The notes below the pieces were generated by a model. It did no database searches. It was not told where the DNA came from and worked only from the letters and a program-made list of their open reading frames with translations. Positions 1 through 7,651 of a stretch of 26,627 nucleotides of DNA are shown here, in pieces. Origin of the DNA: AC-32 sp045806105 (lineage in GTDB: Bacteria; Actinomycetota; Thermoleophilia; Gaiellales; Gaiellaceae); NCBI GenBank assembly GCA_045806105.1, contig JBJMJY010000005.1:1-26627 (forward strand), given 5' to 3'. How positions within the stretch are numbered: the stretch's first letter is position 1; every line of letters begins with the position of its first letter. Position numbers and translations under genes: made by a program.

Positions 1-231
1 GAGGTTGGTGATCTCCCGGCCCTGGAACACGATCCGCCCGTCGCGCGCCCGGTTCAGCCCGTTGATCGAGCGGAGCGTCGTGGACTTGCCGGCCCCGTTC
101 GCGCCGATGAGCGTCACGATCTCGCCCTCGCGCACCTCGATCGAGATCCCTTTCAACGCTTCGATCGTGCCGTAGAAGGTGTGGATGCCCTCGACCTGGA
201 GGACGATCTCGCCGTTCCGCCGCTCGCTCAC
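1..231 (-). CDS. livF: Branched-chain amino acid ABC transporter ATP-binding protein LivF (partial, N-terminal 77 codons)
   Basis: This is the N-terminal part of the second nucleotide-binding subunit of a Liv-type ABC importer, a cytoplasmic ATPase pairing with LivG; the gene continues beyond the left edge. The GTG start at 231 gives MSERRNGEIVLQVEG, followed by the family-typical FYGTIEALKGIS segment and a Walker A motif GANGAGKST near residues 38-46. A typical LivF is about 235 residues, so roughly two thirds is missing, including Walker B and the signature motif. The GTG overlaps the TGA of livG (GTGA), showing translational coupling as the last visible gene of the operon. The LivF rather than LivG assignment rests on its position after livG and the HTFYG.IEALKG.S wording typical of LivF. 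Confidence 0.93.
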   Translation of the reverse strand, partial: MSERRNGEIVLQVEGIHTFYGTIEALKGISIEVREGEIVTLIGANGAGKSTTLRSINGLNRARDGRIVFQGREITNL

Positions 232-1025
232 TGGGTCGCCGACTTCCCGAGGTACGCCTCGATCACACGCTCGTCCTTCTGGATCTCGTGCGGCGCACCC
301 TCGGCGATCTTCTCGCCGTAGTCGAGGACGGTCACGCGGTCCGAGATGCCCATCACCACCTTCATATCGTGCTCGATCAACAGGATCGCGACCGGGCGCT
401 CCTCCCGCAACTTCGAGACGAAGTTCATGAAGGTCACGGTCTCCTGCGGGTTCATGCCCGCGGTCGGCTCGTCGAGCAGCAGCAGCTTCGGCTCCGTCGC
501 CAACGCGCGTGCCACCTCGAGGCGGCGCTGGTCGCCGTAGGCGAGCGACTCCGCGAGCTCGTCGTCGACGTTGCGCAGGCCCGAGAAGCGCAGCAGCTCC
601 CGCGCGCGCTCGGCCGCCTCGCGCTCCTCGCGGCGCACGCGCGGCAGGCTGAGGACGGAGCCGATGATGCCGCCCTTGAGCCGCGAGTGCATCCCGACCA
701 GCACGTTCTCGAGCGCTGTCATCTGGGGGAAGAGGCGGATGTTCTGGAACGTCCTGCCGACGCCGAGCTTCGTGATCGCGTGCGGCGGCTTGTTCGTGAC
801 GTCGTGGCCGTCGAAGAGGATGACGCCGTCGGTCACCCTGTAGAGCCCTGTCAGCGTGTTGAAGAACGTCGTCTTGCCGGCGCCGTTCGGGCCGATCAGG
901 CTCACGATCGCGCGGGTCGGGATCGTGAAGGTCAGGTCGTTTACGGCGACGAGGCCACCGAACTCCTTCCGCACGTCCTGCGCGACGAGCAGGTCTTCAC
1001 CGGTGGGGGCCGTGGGCTCGCTCAT
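228..1025 (-). CDS. livG: Branched-chain amino acid ABC transporter ATP-binding protein LivG
   Basis: This is a cytoplasmic ATPase subunit that energises uptake of branched-chain amino acids or related amides. The ATG start at 1025 (MSEPTAPTGED) gives 265 residues, the usual LivG size. Visible motifs are Walker A GPNGAGKTTFF, a Q-loop region GRTFQNIRLFPQMTALENV, a signature region LAYGDQRRLEVARAL, Walker B LLLLDEPTAGMNP and the switch histidine in LLIEHDM. The insert between the Q-loop and the signature (GMHSRLKGGIIGSVLSLPRVRREE) is typical of LivG. The start overlaps the livM stop (ATGA) and the stop overlaps the livF start, so the gene is translated as part of one polycistronic message. The substrate cannot be read from this subunit. 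Confidence 0.95.
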   Translation of the reverse strand: MSEPTAPTGEDLLVAQDVRKEFGGLVAVNDLTFTIPTRAIVSLIGPNGAGKTTFFNTLTGLYRVTDGVILFDGHDVTNKPPHAITKLGVGRTFQNIRLFPQMTALENVLVGMHSRLKGGIIGSVLSLPRVRREEREAAERARELLRFSGLRNVDDELAESLAYGDQRRLEVARALATEPKLLLLDEPTAGMNPQETVTFMNFVSKLREERPVAILLIEHDMKVVMGISDRVTVLDYGEKIAEGAPHEIQKDERVIEAYLGKSATQ

Positions 1026-2347
1026 CCGTGCGGCACGTGCTCCCCGCCGCGCTCGTCCGCGCTGCGCATCTCGTACGCCGGATCGTCCAACGTCCCGCGG
1101 CCGCCCTCCTCGATCTCGCGTTTGCGCCTGGCCTCCGGGATCAGGCCCTGCGGGCGGAACATCATCATCAGCACGATGATCACGCCGTAGATCCCGAACT
1201 GGTACTTGGCGACCTCGATCTGGTGGCTCTGGGGAAAGATGTTGTCGTTCAGCCAGGTGCCGATGTTCGCCAGGCCCTCGACGTTCAGCCACGCGAGGAT
1301 GCCGCCCGCCACCACCACGCCCCAGATCGAGCCCATCCCGCCGAGGATCACCATGCAGAGCAGGAAGACGGAGATGTTGAAGCTGAACTGGCTCGGGAAG
1401 GCGCCGGCGTTGAAGGTCGCGATGTATGCGCCGGCCGCTCCGCCGAAGAACGCGCCGATCGCGTAGGCCCAGGTTTTCGTCCGCATCAGCGGAATCCCCA
1501 TCGCGCCCGCCGCGGTCTCGTCCTCGCGGATCGCGATCCACGCGCGCCCGAGGCGCGAGTCGCGCAGCTGGATGCAGCCGACGATGGTCAGGATCAACAG
1601 CACGATCGCCGTCCAGTAGAAGAGCCGGTCCGCGTTGAACTGCTGTGAGTACGCGGACGGCAAGCCGACCGAGTCGTGCAGCGAGGTCCCGAAGCCGGGG
1701 GAGTCGATCGGGCTGATCCCGAACGTGCCGTGGGTGAGGTCGAAGCCGTGCAGGCTGTCGGCGTTGCGCACGAACTGCGGGATGATCTCGCCGAAGCCGA
1801 GCGTCACGATGGCGAGGTAGTCGCCGCGCAGGCGCAGGGTCGGCAGGCCGATCAGGATCCCTCCCAACGCGGTGAGCAGCGCGGCCAGGATCAGCACCAG
1901 CCAGATCGAGATGTGGATCCCGCGGGCGTCGTGCGTGACTCCGACCGAGCCGAAGTGGAACTTCACCTGCTGGAACTGCCCCGACGCGAGCCAGCCGGCC
2001 GTGTAGGCGCCGATGGCGTAGAAGGCGACGTAGCCGAGGTCGAGCAGGCCGCAGTACCCGACGACCACGTTCAGGCCGACGGCCATCATCGTGAAGACGA
2101 TGATCGTCACCGCCGAGCGGACGGACGGGAACGAGTAGATCAGCGGCACGTTCCCCGACGGAAGGCTCGAGAGGTAGTACGGGTAGGCGACCGCGACGAT
2201 GAACACGAGGATCGCCGGCCCAAAGCGGCGGAGCGGGCTCGGCAGCTGGTACCAGCTGCGGCGGACCGTGTTGAGGCCGCTGCGCTGCGCCGCCTGGGAG
2301 CGGTAGGAGCGCGCCTTCGCGCGCGCCGTATCACGGCGCCTCGGCAC
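1022..2347 (-). CDS. livM: Branched-chain amino acid ABC transporter permease LivM
   Basis: This is an integral membrane permease forming a heterodimer with LivH. The GTG start at 2347 gives about 441 residues, with a basic N-terminus (VPRRRDTARAKARSYRS) before the first membrane helix (PAILVFIVAVAYPYYL). It carries many hydrophobic segments and the LivM hallmarks NVVVGYCGLLDLGYVAFYAIGAY and RLRGDYLAIVTLGFGEI, plus the coupling segment RAWIAIREDETAAGAMGI that contacts the ATPases. The C-terminal tail after FRPQGLIPEARRKREIEEG is hydrophilic and runs to about 30 residues. The protein is longer than an average LivM (roughly 330-360), mainly through an N-terminal extension and a large loop around KFHFGSVGVTHDARG. 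The start shares one base with the livH stop (TAGTG). Identity is confident; the exact start is likely but unproven. Confidence 0.93.
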   Translation of the reverse strand: MPRRRDTARAKARSYRSQAAQRSGLNTVRRSWYQLPSPLRRFGPAILVFIVAVAYPYYLSSLPSGNVPLIYSFPSVRSAVTIIVFTMMAVGLNVVVGYCGLLDLGYVAFYAIGAYTAGWLASGQFQQVKFHFGSVGVTHDARGIHISIWLVLILAALLTALGGILIGLPTLRLRGDYLAIVTLGFGEIIPQFVRNADSLHGFDLTHGTFGISPIDSPGFGTSLHDSVGLPSAYSQQFNADRLFYWTAIVLLILTIVGCIQLRDSRLGRAWIAIREDETAAGAMGIPLMRTKTWAYAIGAFFGGAAGAYIATFNAGAFPSQFSFNISVFLLCMVILGGMGSIWGVVVAGGILAWLNVEGLANIGTWLNDNIFPQSHQIEVAKYQFGIYGVIIVLMMMFRPQGLIPEARRKREIEEGGRGTLDDPAYEMRSADERGGEHVPHG

Positions 2348-3342
2348 TACGCGCCCTCCGGCGTTCGTTCCCCGAGGAGGCCCTCGGGCCGGAACACGAG
2401 GATCGCGATCAGGAGCCCGAACACGAGCGAGCGGGTCCAGTCGCTGCCGGGCGCCCACAGGAACGGCCCTTCGTTGAACGCCTGGATCATCCCGATGATG
2501 ATCGAGCCGAGGACGGCCCCGGTCAGGTTGCCGATCCCGCCGAGGACCGCGGCGGTGAACGCGATCAGCCCGAGCTCGAAACCCGTGTCGTAGCGCACGT
2601 TGAACTCGACCAGGAACAGCACCGCGCCGATCCCGGCGAGCCCGCCCGCGAGCAGGAAGGTGAACGAGATCGTGCGGTTGACGTTGATGCCCATCATCGC
2701 GGACGCCTCCGGATCCTGGGCGGTCGCGCGCATCGCCTTCCCCTGGCGCGTGTTCCGCACGAGGTAGGTCAGCACCAGCAGCACGGGAACCGTGACGAGG
2801 ACGACGAACAGCGCCTCCCAGGTGTAGTGGACGCCACCGACGTGGAAGACGTCGTTGTGCGAGATCAGCGACGGGATGCTGCGGAAGTTCACGTCGAACA
2901 CCGCGAGCGAGATGTTCTGGATGATGAACGACATGCCGACGGCCGTGATCAGGACGGCGAGCCGCGGCGCGTTGCGCAGCCGCCGGTAGGCGACGAGCTC
3001 GATGCTCGCGTTCACGGCGGCGCCGAAGGCCATCGCGATCAGGAAGACGGCGCCGAGACCGAGCAGGACCACACCGGCGCTCGAGGTCTCGTCGAGGTGG
3101 AACCGATTCGCGATCAGGCTGCTCGCGAACAGCCCCGTCAGCGCGAACACGTCGCCGTGGGCGAAGTTGATCAGCTGCAGGATCCCGTAGACGAGCGTGT
3201 AGCCGAGCGCGACGAGCGCATAGACCGAGCCCTGCGTGAGGCCGATCAGGAAGATCGTGAAGAAGTCGTTCGGGCTCTTGTAGAGGTCGTACCCGAGCCA
3301 CGCGAGGAGCAGCGCGACGAAGAGCAGGCCGACGATGGACAG
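2347..3342 (-). CDS. livH: Branched-chain amino acid ABC transporter permease LivH, probable non-canonical (CTG) start
   Basis: This is a membrane permease, partner of LivM. Signature segments are DFFTIFLIGLTQGSVYALVALGYTLVYG, then INFAHGDVFALTGL, the coupling helix RNTRQGKAMRATAQDPEASAMMGINV, and GGIGNLTGAVLGS, ending in FRPEGLLGERTPEGA. The start is unusual. Homology clearly extends upstream of the first GTG (3150), but between the upstream in-frame TAG (near 3450) and that GTG there is no ATG, GTG or TTG codon. In-frame CTG codons exist at 3342 and 3327, just before the first membrane helix, and neither has a clear Shine-Dalgarno sequence. I give 3342 as the most reasonable start; an even more 5' non-standard start is possible because a basic RPRRRQRP stretch precedes it. 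A strong hairpin (3431-3464) separates it from the binding-protein gene. Confidence 0.85.
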   Translation of the reverse strand: MSIVGLLFVALLLAWLGYDLYKSPNDFFTIFLIGLTQGSVYALVALGYTLVYGILQLINFAHGDVFALTGLFASSLIANRFHLDETSSAGVVLLGLGAVFLIAMAFGAAVNASIELVAYRRLRNAPRLAVLITAVGMSFIIQNISLAVFDVNFRSIPSLISHNDVFHVGGVHYTWEALFVVLVTVPVLLVLTYLVRNTRQGKAMRATAQDPEASAMMGINVNRTISFTFLLAGGLAGIGAVLFLVEFNVRYDTGFELGLIAFTAAVLGGIGNLTGAVLGSIIIGMIQAFNEGPFLWAPGSDWTRSLVFGLLIAILVFRPEGLLGERTPEGA

Positions 3343-3430
3343 GGCCGCAGGCCGCTGACGTCGCCGAGGCCTGACGCCTGTCGAGGGCTCCTCGGTGCGA
3401 GCTTCTACAGCGATCCTCGGGATATTAGAG

Positions 3431-3464
3431 TGACGAGGGAGGGCGTCCTAGCCCTCCCTCGTCG
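3431..3464 (-). terminator. Strong hairpin between binding-protein gene and livH (partial terminator or mRNA-stabilising stem)
   Basis: Arms 3432-3443 (GACGAGGGAGGG) and 3452-3463 are perfect reverse complements over 12 bp. A further C-G pair closes the loop, leaving a 6-base loop. It lies just after the stop of the livJ-like gene (3485) and before livH. On the minus strand the stem is followed by ACTCTAATATCC, not a real U-run, so full intrinsic termination is doubtful. Such stems between an abundant binding protein and its permease commonly lower downstream expression or protect the upstream mRNA; that role is inferred. Confidence 0.6.
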
Positions 3465-3484
3465 GAGCTCCTGGTCCCGGCTGT

Positions 3485-4873
3485 CTAGCCGGAGGCCTCC
3501 TTCCGGGCGGCCGCGACCAGCTTCGGGTCGGGACCCGTTGTCTTGATCGTCACCAGGTGGTTCGTGCCGGTGTAGACCGTGAAGAGCACAGCCGCACCCT
3601 TGGCCCCGGAGAGGTCTCCGTTCTTGTTGAAGGAGAAGCTCCCGATGAGCCCGTTGTCGACCTTGCTCGCGAAGACCTTGTCGATCACGTCGGAGCGCGT
3701 TCCATCCGACTTCTCGATCGCCTTCACGAGCACCTGAGCCGCCTGGGCGCCGAGGATCGCGTACGGATCCACGGGCTTGCCGCCCAGCTGCGACTTGAAG
3801 CCGTCGATGAACGTCTTCGCAGCGCCGGCGTACTTGTCGATGCCGACGCCGGCGACGGTGAAGAACGCGCCCTTGGCGTTCGGCGTGCCGCCCTCCGCGC
3901 GGTCAAAGATGGCGTCGGTCGTGAAGCCGTCCGGCAGCATCAGCATCACACCGCTGCCGGCCTTCGCCGCGTTCGCCCCGAGCACTGCGACCTTGTCGTT
4001 GATCAGCTGGCCGCTGTTCTCGTCGATCAGCCCGCCGATGAAGATCGCGTCGGGCTTCTGGTTCTTGATCGTCGTGAAGAGCGCCTTGAAGTTGGCCTGC
4101 TTCGGGTCGTAGGCGGTGAAGCCCGTGACCGTCATCCCGGCCTCCTTCGCCGCACCGGCGAAGTTCTTCGCGACGCCGAGGCCGTACGCCTCCTTGTCGT
4201 TCAGCACCGAGACGCGCTTGACGCCCTTGGTCTTCAGAAACGCGGCGTCGACGGCGCCCTGGTTCGGGTCGCTCGGCGCGACGCGGGCGTAGGTGCGCTT
4301 CCCGCTCGGGTAGTACTTCTCGGGCTCGTCACCTGCGCACGGCTCCGTCAGGCAGCCGTACGTGTTGGCCGGCGAGAGCAGCTGGAGACCGCCGCCCGGC
4401 GCCTGGTTCAGCACCGGGATCTCGATCGCCGCGCACCCGGAGTTGAACGTGCCGATTACGCCGAGCAGCTTGCTGTTCGACGCATAGGCGTGCGCATTCG
4501 CGCTGCACTTGTCGGGATCCCACTTGCCGAGCTGGGCCGTCGAGTCGTCGCAGTCCTGGTACGCGATGTTGAAGTCGCCGGCCTTCCAGTCCTGCTGGTC
4601 GAGGACGTAGGCGATCGCCTTCGCCATCTGCACTGTCTGCGTGCGCGAGCCGCCCTGCTTCGGGAGATCCGAGGCGATCAGGTAGTCGGGATCACCCGAC
4701 CCCTTGTACTGAAGCGGCCCACACGAGGAGGCCGGCAGGGCCGATACGTTCCCGCCCCCGCCGCCGCCCGTGCTTCCGCCGCCGCTCTTGTTGTCGCCGC
4801 CGCAGCCGGCCGCCATCAGGGCCAGCGCGCCGACGAACGAGAGGAGCAGTCCAATCGAAACTCGGTTCCTCAC
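3485..4873 (-). CDS. Branched-chain amino acid ABC transporter substrate-binding lipoprotein (LivJ/LivK family)
   Basis: This is an extracytoplasmic, lipid-anchored type-1 periplasmic binding protein (Peripla_BP_6-like) that would deliver amino acids or amides to LivHM. The GTG start at 4873 is preceded by an excellent ribosome site (GGAGGAGG at 4885-4878, 4-base spacer), giving 462 residues. The N-terminus VRNRVSIGLLLSFVGALALMAAGC is a lipoprotein signal with the lipidated Cys in AAGC, followed by a glycine/serine linker (GGGSTGGGGGG). The body shows alternating Rossmann-like lobes: AIAYVLDQQDWKAGDFNIAYQDCDDSTAQ, LLGVIGTFNSGCAAIEIPVLNQ, KRVSVLNDKEAYGLGVAKNF and KPDAIFIGGLIDENSGQLI. Four or more cysteines in the first lobe suggest disulfides. 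It is the first gene of the liv operon. Ligand specificity cannot be told from sequence, so I leave the symbol blank. Confidence 0.92.
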   Translation of the reverse strand: MRNRVSIGLLLSFVGALALMAAGCGGDNKSGGGSTGGGGGGNVSALPASSCGPLQYKGSGDPDYLIASDLPKQGGSRTQTVQMAKAIAYVLDQQDWKAGDFNIAYQDCDDSTAQLGKWDPDKCSANAHAYASNSKLLGVIGTFNSGCAAIEIPVLNQAPGGGLQLLSPANTYGCLTEPCAGDEPEKYYPSGKRTYARVAPSDPNQGAVDAAFLKTKGVKRVSVLNDKEAYGLGVAKNFAGAAKEAGMTVTGFTAYDPKQANFKALFTTIKNQKPDAIFIGGLIDENSGQLINDKVAVLGANAAKAGSGVMLMLPDGFTTDAIFDRAEGGTPNAKGAFFTVAGVGIDKYAGAAKTFIDGFKSQLGGKPVDPYAILGAQAAQVLVKAIEKSDGTRSDVIDKVFASKVDNGLIGSFSFNKNGDLSGAKGAAVLFTVYTGTNHLVTIKTTGPDPKLVAAARKEASG

Positions 4874-4944
4874 TCTTCCTCCTCCGTCGCCCGTATCCGT
4901 GTCTGCGAAGTGCCCGGCCTGGCCGGTGTTGCTTCGTGCCGGGA

Positions 4945-4973
4945 AGTATCGAGAGAACTTCGGACGCCTGCAA
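4945..4973 (-). promoter_or_regulatory. Candidate promoter of the liv operon
   Basis: On the minus strand TTGCAG (4973-4968) is followed after exactly 17 bases by GATACT (4950-4945), an acceptable sigma-70-type -35/-10 pair. It lies about 70 bases upstream of the GTG of the binding-protein gene. A perfect inverted repeat sits 7 bases upstream of the -35 box. The match is moderate (3 of 6 and 4 of 6 consensus bases); position and spacing are the main support. Confidence 0.4.
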
Positions 4974-4980
4974 CTTTGAG

Positions 4981-5007
4981 CACGGGCGAACCCAGGGTTC
5001 GCCCGTG
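4981..5007. repeat. Perfect 12-bp inverted repeat upstream of the liv promoter
   Basis: CACGGGCGAACC (4981-4992) and GGTTCGCCCGTG (4996-5007) are exact reverse complements around a 3-base centre. It lies between the tRNA-Leu (plus strand) and the candidate liv -35 box (minus strand). It could be an operator for a dimeric regulator of the transporter operon. It could also be a bidirectional terminator: the plus-strand side is followed by CCCCTCCTTTTCC, only a weak T-run. No gene upstream on the plus strand needs terminating within the window, which favours an operator. Confidence 0.6.
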
Positions 5008-5076
5008 GACCCCTCCTTTTCCTCCTCCGAGTGCCGCGGCGAGGCTCGGCGATGGGTCGAAGTACTCTTGTGGGGC

Positions 5077-5162
5077 GCCGAAGTGGCGGAACTGGCAGAC
5101 GCGCCGGACTCAAAATCCGGTGGGGCTCACGCCCCGTGTGGGTTCGATTCCCACCTTCGGCA
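5077..5162 (+). tRNA. tRNA-Leu (anticodon CAA)
   Basis: This is an 86-nt type II tRNA. Acceptor arm GCCGAAG (5077-5083) pairs with CTTCGGC (5155-5161), with discriminator A at 5162. The anticodon stem CCGGA/TCCGG encloses loop CTCAAAA, so the anticodon is CAA, reading UUG. A long variable arm (GGGGCTCACGCCCC region) and the T-loop GTTCGATTC are present, as expected for leucine. The 3' CCA is not encoded. A TACTCT box at 5063-5068 would place transcription start a few bases before the tRNA, but I see no convincing -35 element. The pfkA start codon follows only 18 bases downstream. Confidence 0.97.
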
Positions 5163-5168
5163 CTGCCG

Positions 5169-5174
5169 TAGGAT
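5169..5174 (+). promoter_or_regulatory. Possible -10 box giving a leaderless pfkA transcript
   Basis: TAGGAT lies exactly 6 bases before the GTG of pfkA, which would put the transcription start at or next to the start codon. No Shine-Dalgarno sequence is visible in the short gap after the tRNA. TAnnnT boxes at this spacing typify leaderless promoters in actinobacteria; the assignment is inference. Confidence 0.35.
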
Positions 5175-5180
5175 GCCGCC

Positions 5181-6212
5181 GTGAAGGTCGGCGTCCTCAC
5201 CGGCGGCGGGGATTGCCCGGGGCTCAACGCCGTCATCCGTGCCGTTTCGCGGCGGGCGTTCTCTCGTGGGCACGAGGTCGTCGGGGTCCGGGCAGGCTGG
5301 CGCGGGCTCGTCGACGGGCGCTTCGAGGCGCTCGGGCCGCGCGAGGTCTCGGGATTGCTCCCCCGCGGCGGGACGATCCTCGGCACGTCCCGCACGAACC
5401 CCTACAGGGTCGAGGGCGGCGTGGACGCGGTGCTCGAGAGCTTCCGGCGGAAGGGTCTCGACGCGCTCGTGGCGATCGGCGGCGAGGACACGCTCGGCGT
5501 CGCCGCCCGGCTGCACGCCGAGCACGAGCTCCCGGTGGTCGGCGTGCCGAAGACGATCGACAACGACCTCTCGGCCACCGACTACACGTTCGGCTTCGAC
5601 ACCGCGGTCTTCATCTGCACCGAGGCGATCGACCGATTGCACTCGACGGCGGAGTCGCACAACCGCGTGATGGTCGTCGAGGTGATGGGCCGCCACACGG
5701 GCTGGATCGCGGTGATGAGCGGGATCGCCGGCGGGGCCGACGTGATCCTGATTCCCGAGCACCCGGTCTCGATCGAGGACGCCTGCAAGGAGATCCGCCA
5801 TCGGCACGACCGCGGCAAGGACTTCTCGATCGTCGTCGTCTCGGAGGGCTACGAGCTCGAGGGAGCCGAGGACGACGGCGCCACCGAGAAGGACGAGTTC
5901 GGCCACGTCCGCCTCTCGGAGCGCGGCGTCGGGGCGCGCCTCGCGGGCGAGATCGAGCAGCGGACCGGCTTCGAGACGCGCGTGACCGTCCTCGGCCACG
6001 TCCAGCGCGGCGGCTCCCCGACCCCGCGCGACCGGGTGCTCGCGACGCGCTACGGCCTGAAGGCGGCCGACCTCGTACACGCGGGGAGCTTCGGCCGCAT
6101 GGCCGCGCTGCACGGCGACCGTATCGTCGACGTTTCCCTCGAGGAGGCGACGGCAGAGCTGAAGATGGTCCCGGACGACTGGTACCAGGTCGCCCGCGCC
6201 TTTTTCGGCTAA
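5181..6212 (+). CDS. pfkA: 6-phosphofructokinase, predicted pyrophosphate-dependent
   Basis: This cytoplasmic glycolytic enzyme phosphorylates fructose 6-phosphate at C1. It has 343 residues from a GTG start at 5181, of normal length for the short PFK family. Motifs: GVLTGGGDCPGLNAVIR at the N-terminus, IGGEDT near residues 99-104, the catalytic PKTIDND at 123-129, MGRHTGW and VTVLGHVQRGGSPTPRDR. In this family a Gly at the position equal to E. coli 104 together with Gly124 marks ATP users, while Asp plus Lys marks PPi users. Here the residues are Asp103 and Lys124, as known for actinobacterial PPi-PFKs (EC 2.7.1.90), so reversible PPi-dependent activity is predicted. The stop codon overlaps the convergent glycosyltransferase gene by 4 bases. 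The family is certain; the donor is predicted from these residues only. Confidence 0.95.
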   Translation: MKVGVLTGGGDCPGLNAVIRAVSRRAFSRGHEVVGVRAGWRGLVDGRFEALGPREVSGLLPRGGTILGTSRTNPYRVEGGVDAVLESFRRKGLDALVAIGGEDTLGVAARLHAEHELPVVGVPKTIDNDLSATDYTFGFDTAVFICTEAIDRLHSTAESHNRVMVVEVMGRHTGWIAVMSGIAGGADVILIPEHPVSIEDACKEIRHRHDRGKDFSIVVVSEGYELEGAEDDGATEKDEFGHVRLSERGVGARLAGEIEQRTGFETRVTVLGHVQRGGSPTPRDRVLATRYGLKAADLVHAGSFGRMAALHGDRIVDVSLEEATAELKMVPDDWYQVARAFFG

Positions 6213-7651
6213 AGCTTGTAGATCGCGACCCAGGGACCGTTCAGGTCGCCCTGATCCTTGCGCACGTAGAACACGCGCTTCAGCGTCCTGACCCGCTCGT
6301 AGAAGCGCGATTCGAAGGGGTAGTGCTCGCGTGCGTCGAGGACGCGGTCGGCGACCGCGCCGGTGACGATCACGTAGCGCACGTCCTGGAGCCGCATGCG
6401 GGAGACGTTCCGGTCGGGGTCGGGATGGTCCTCGCTCGGCAGCGGCAGGTCGAGCTTCACGATCCGATAGCCGGTGAACGGCGGCAGCGACGGGTCGACG
6501 GCGAGCCGCGTGTCCGGCTTCACGTGCTGTTCCACCCAGCGCCGCGCGACGACGCGGGTATCGGTCCGCGTCAGCCGCGCGTCTTCGCGAATCGTCCACG
6601 TGAGCGGCACGACGAGCAGTAGCAGCGTCACCGGCGCGACCGCACGTAGCCGCCCCGCGAGCGCGCCGAGCGGCGGGACGAGCGGAAGCACGTAACGGTC
6701 GAAGTGCGCGCCGAGGGTGCAGAGGTCGAGGAAGTAGACGAGCACGAAGGAGGCCAGGATCAGGTCGTTGCGCTGCCGCCGCACGAGCGCAACGACGAGC
6801 CCGGCCAGACAGACGAGCAGCGCCGGCCCGAGCCCCTCCCAGAGCCGGTCGGCAAAGGCGATCGGCGCCACGTGGTCGTGCTCGAAACCGAGCCAGCCCT
6901 TGCGCGAGAGCTCCTGGACGTCGTAGGCGCGCTCCAGCGCGCTGCCGAAGTGCACGAAGAAGTAGGGGCTCGTCGCCGCAAAGGTGGCCGCGCAGGCGAC
7001 GACGCCGATCGCCAGCCGCCGCCATTGCCCCCACGCCGCGACGGCGAGCGGGACGAGCAGGAAGACGCCGGGATACTTGAAGCTCGTCGCGAGTCCGGCC
7101 GCCAGCCCCGCGAGCTCGATCCGTCCCGTCACGAGCAGCGCCAGCGTCGCAGCGACGCCGAGCGTCAGCGGCACGTCGGTGACCGCCATGCGCGAGTAGG
7201 CGACGTGGGTCGTCTCGACCGCGACGCACGCCGCCGCGACCGGCCCGGCGAGCCCGCCGTAGGCGCGGCTGCCGAGCCACCATGCGGCCGCCACCGAGCC
7301 GATTGCGAGCGCGATCACGACGAGCCGCGCGGCGAGATACGACGGGTGCGCCTCCCACGCCTGGAACGGCGCGAGCACGTACATCAGCAGCGACGGGTAG
7401 TCGAACCAGTGCGGATCGAGCCCGCCGCCGTGCGCCATGTGCCACGCCCGCGGGACGATGCTCTGCTCGTCGGGGCTGAAGAGTGCGAACGGGTGCGCGT
7501 AGGTGACGCCGACGAGCCGCAACGCCGCCGCCCCGGCGAGGACGGCGGCGAACGCGAGCTTCGGCCCGCCCCAGACTGCCTCCACGCGACGCCGCTGTCG
7601 CGGCGCGGCGGGCTCAGACTTCGGGGGCGCTTCCGCCGACGAGCTCGGCAA
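6209..7651 (-). CDS. GT-C-type membrane glycosyltransferase (ArnT/PMT-like, PMT_2 superfamily)
   Basis: This is a polytopic membrane protein of 480 residues from a TTG start at 7651. After a short proline-rich cytoplasmic tail, the first helix (LAFAAVLAGAAALRLVGV) leads into an external loop with the acidic pair in LFSPDEQSIVPRAWHMAHGGGLDPHWFDYPSLLMYVLAPF. This matches the catalytic Asp/Glu loop of lipid-phosphate-sugar-dependent GT-C enzymes such as ArnT and protein O-mannosyltransferases. About ten hydrophobic helices follow, then a soluble C-terminal part (from about residue 340) with RYVIVTGAVADRVLD. It would transfer a sugar from a polyprenyl-phosphate donor to a protein, lipid or wall polymer outside the membrane; the acceptor is unknown. 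The start overlaps the preceding gene by 38 bases; a GTG at 7585 is an alternative start without overlap. Neither has a strong ribosome site. Confidence 0.8.
   Translation of the reverse strand: MPSSSAEAPPKSEPAAPRQRRRVEAVWGGPKLAFAAVLAGAAALRLVGVTYAHPFALFSPDEQSIVPRAWHMAHGGGLDPHWFDYPSLLMYVLAPFQAWEAHPSYLAARLVVIALAIGSVAAAWWLGSRAYGGLAGPVAAACVAVETTHVAYSRMAVTDVPLTLGVAATLALLVTGRIELAGLAAGLATSFKYPGVFLLVPLAVAAWGQWRRLAIGVVACAATFAATSPYFFVHFGSALERAYDVQELSRKGWLGFEHDHVAPIAFADRLWEGLGPALLVCLAGLVVALVRRQRNDLILASFVLVYFLDLCTLGAHFDRYVLPLVPPLGALAGRLRAVAPVTLLLLVVPLTWTIREDARLTRTDTRVVARRWVEQHVKPDTRLAVDPSLPPFTGYRIVKLDLPLPSEDHPDPDRNVSRMRLQDVRYVIVTGAVADRVLDAREHYPFESRFYERVRTLKRVFYVRKDQGDLNGPWVAIYKL

Noticed and set aside
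2347..3490. Frameshift or disrupted livH
   Set aside because: The frame is open and matches LivH from before the first membrane helix to the end; only the start codon is unusual, so a broken gene is not needed to explain it.
3557..6622. Very long plus-strand open frame (over 1000 codons)
   Set aside because: It is antisense to the livJ-like gene, spans the tRNA and runs out of frame through pfkA; the sequence is Arg/Val-rich with no domains, a typical shadow of high-GC coding DNA.
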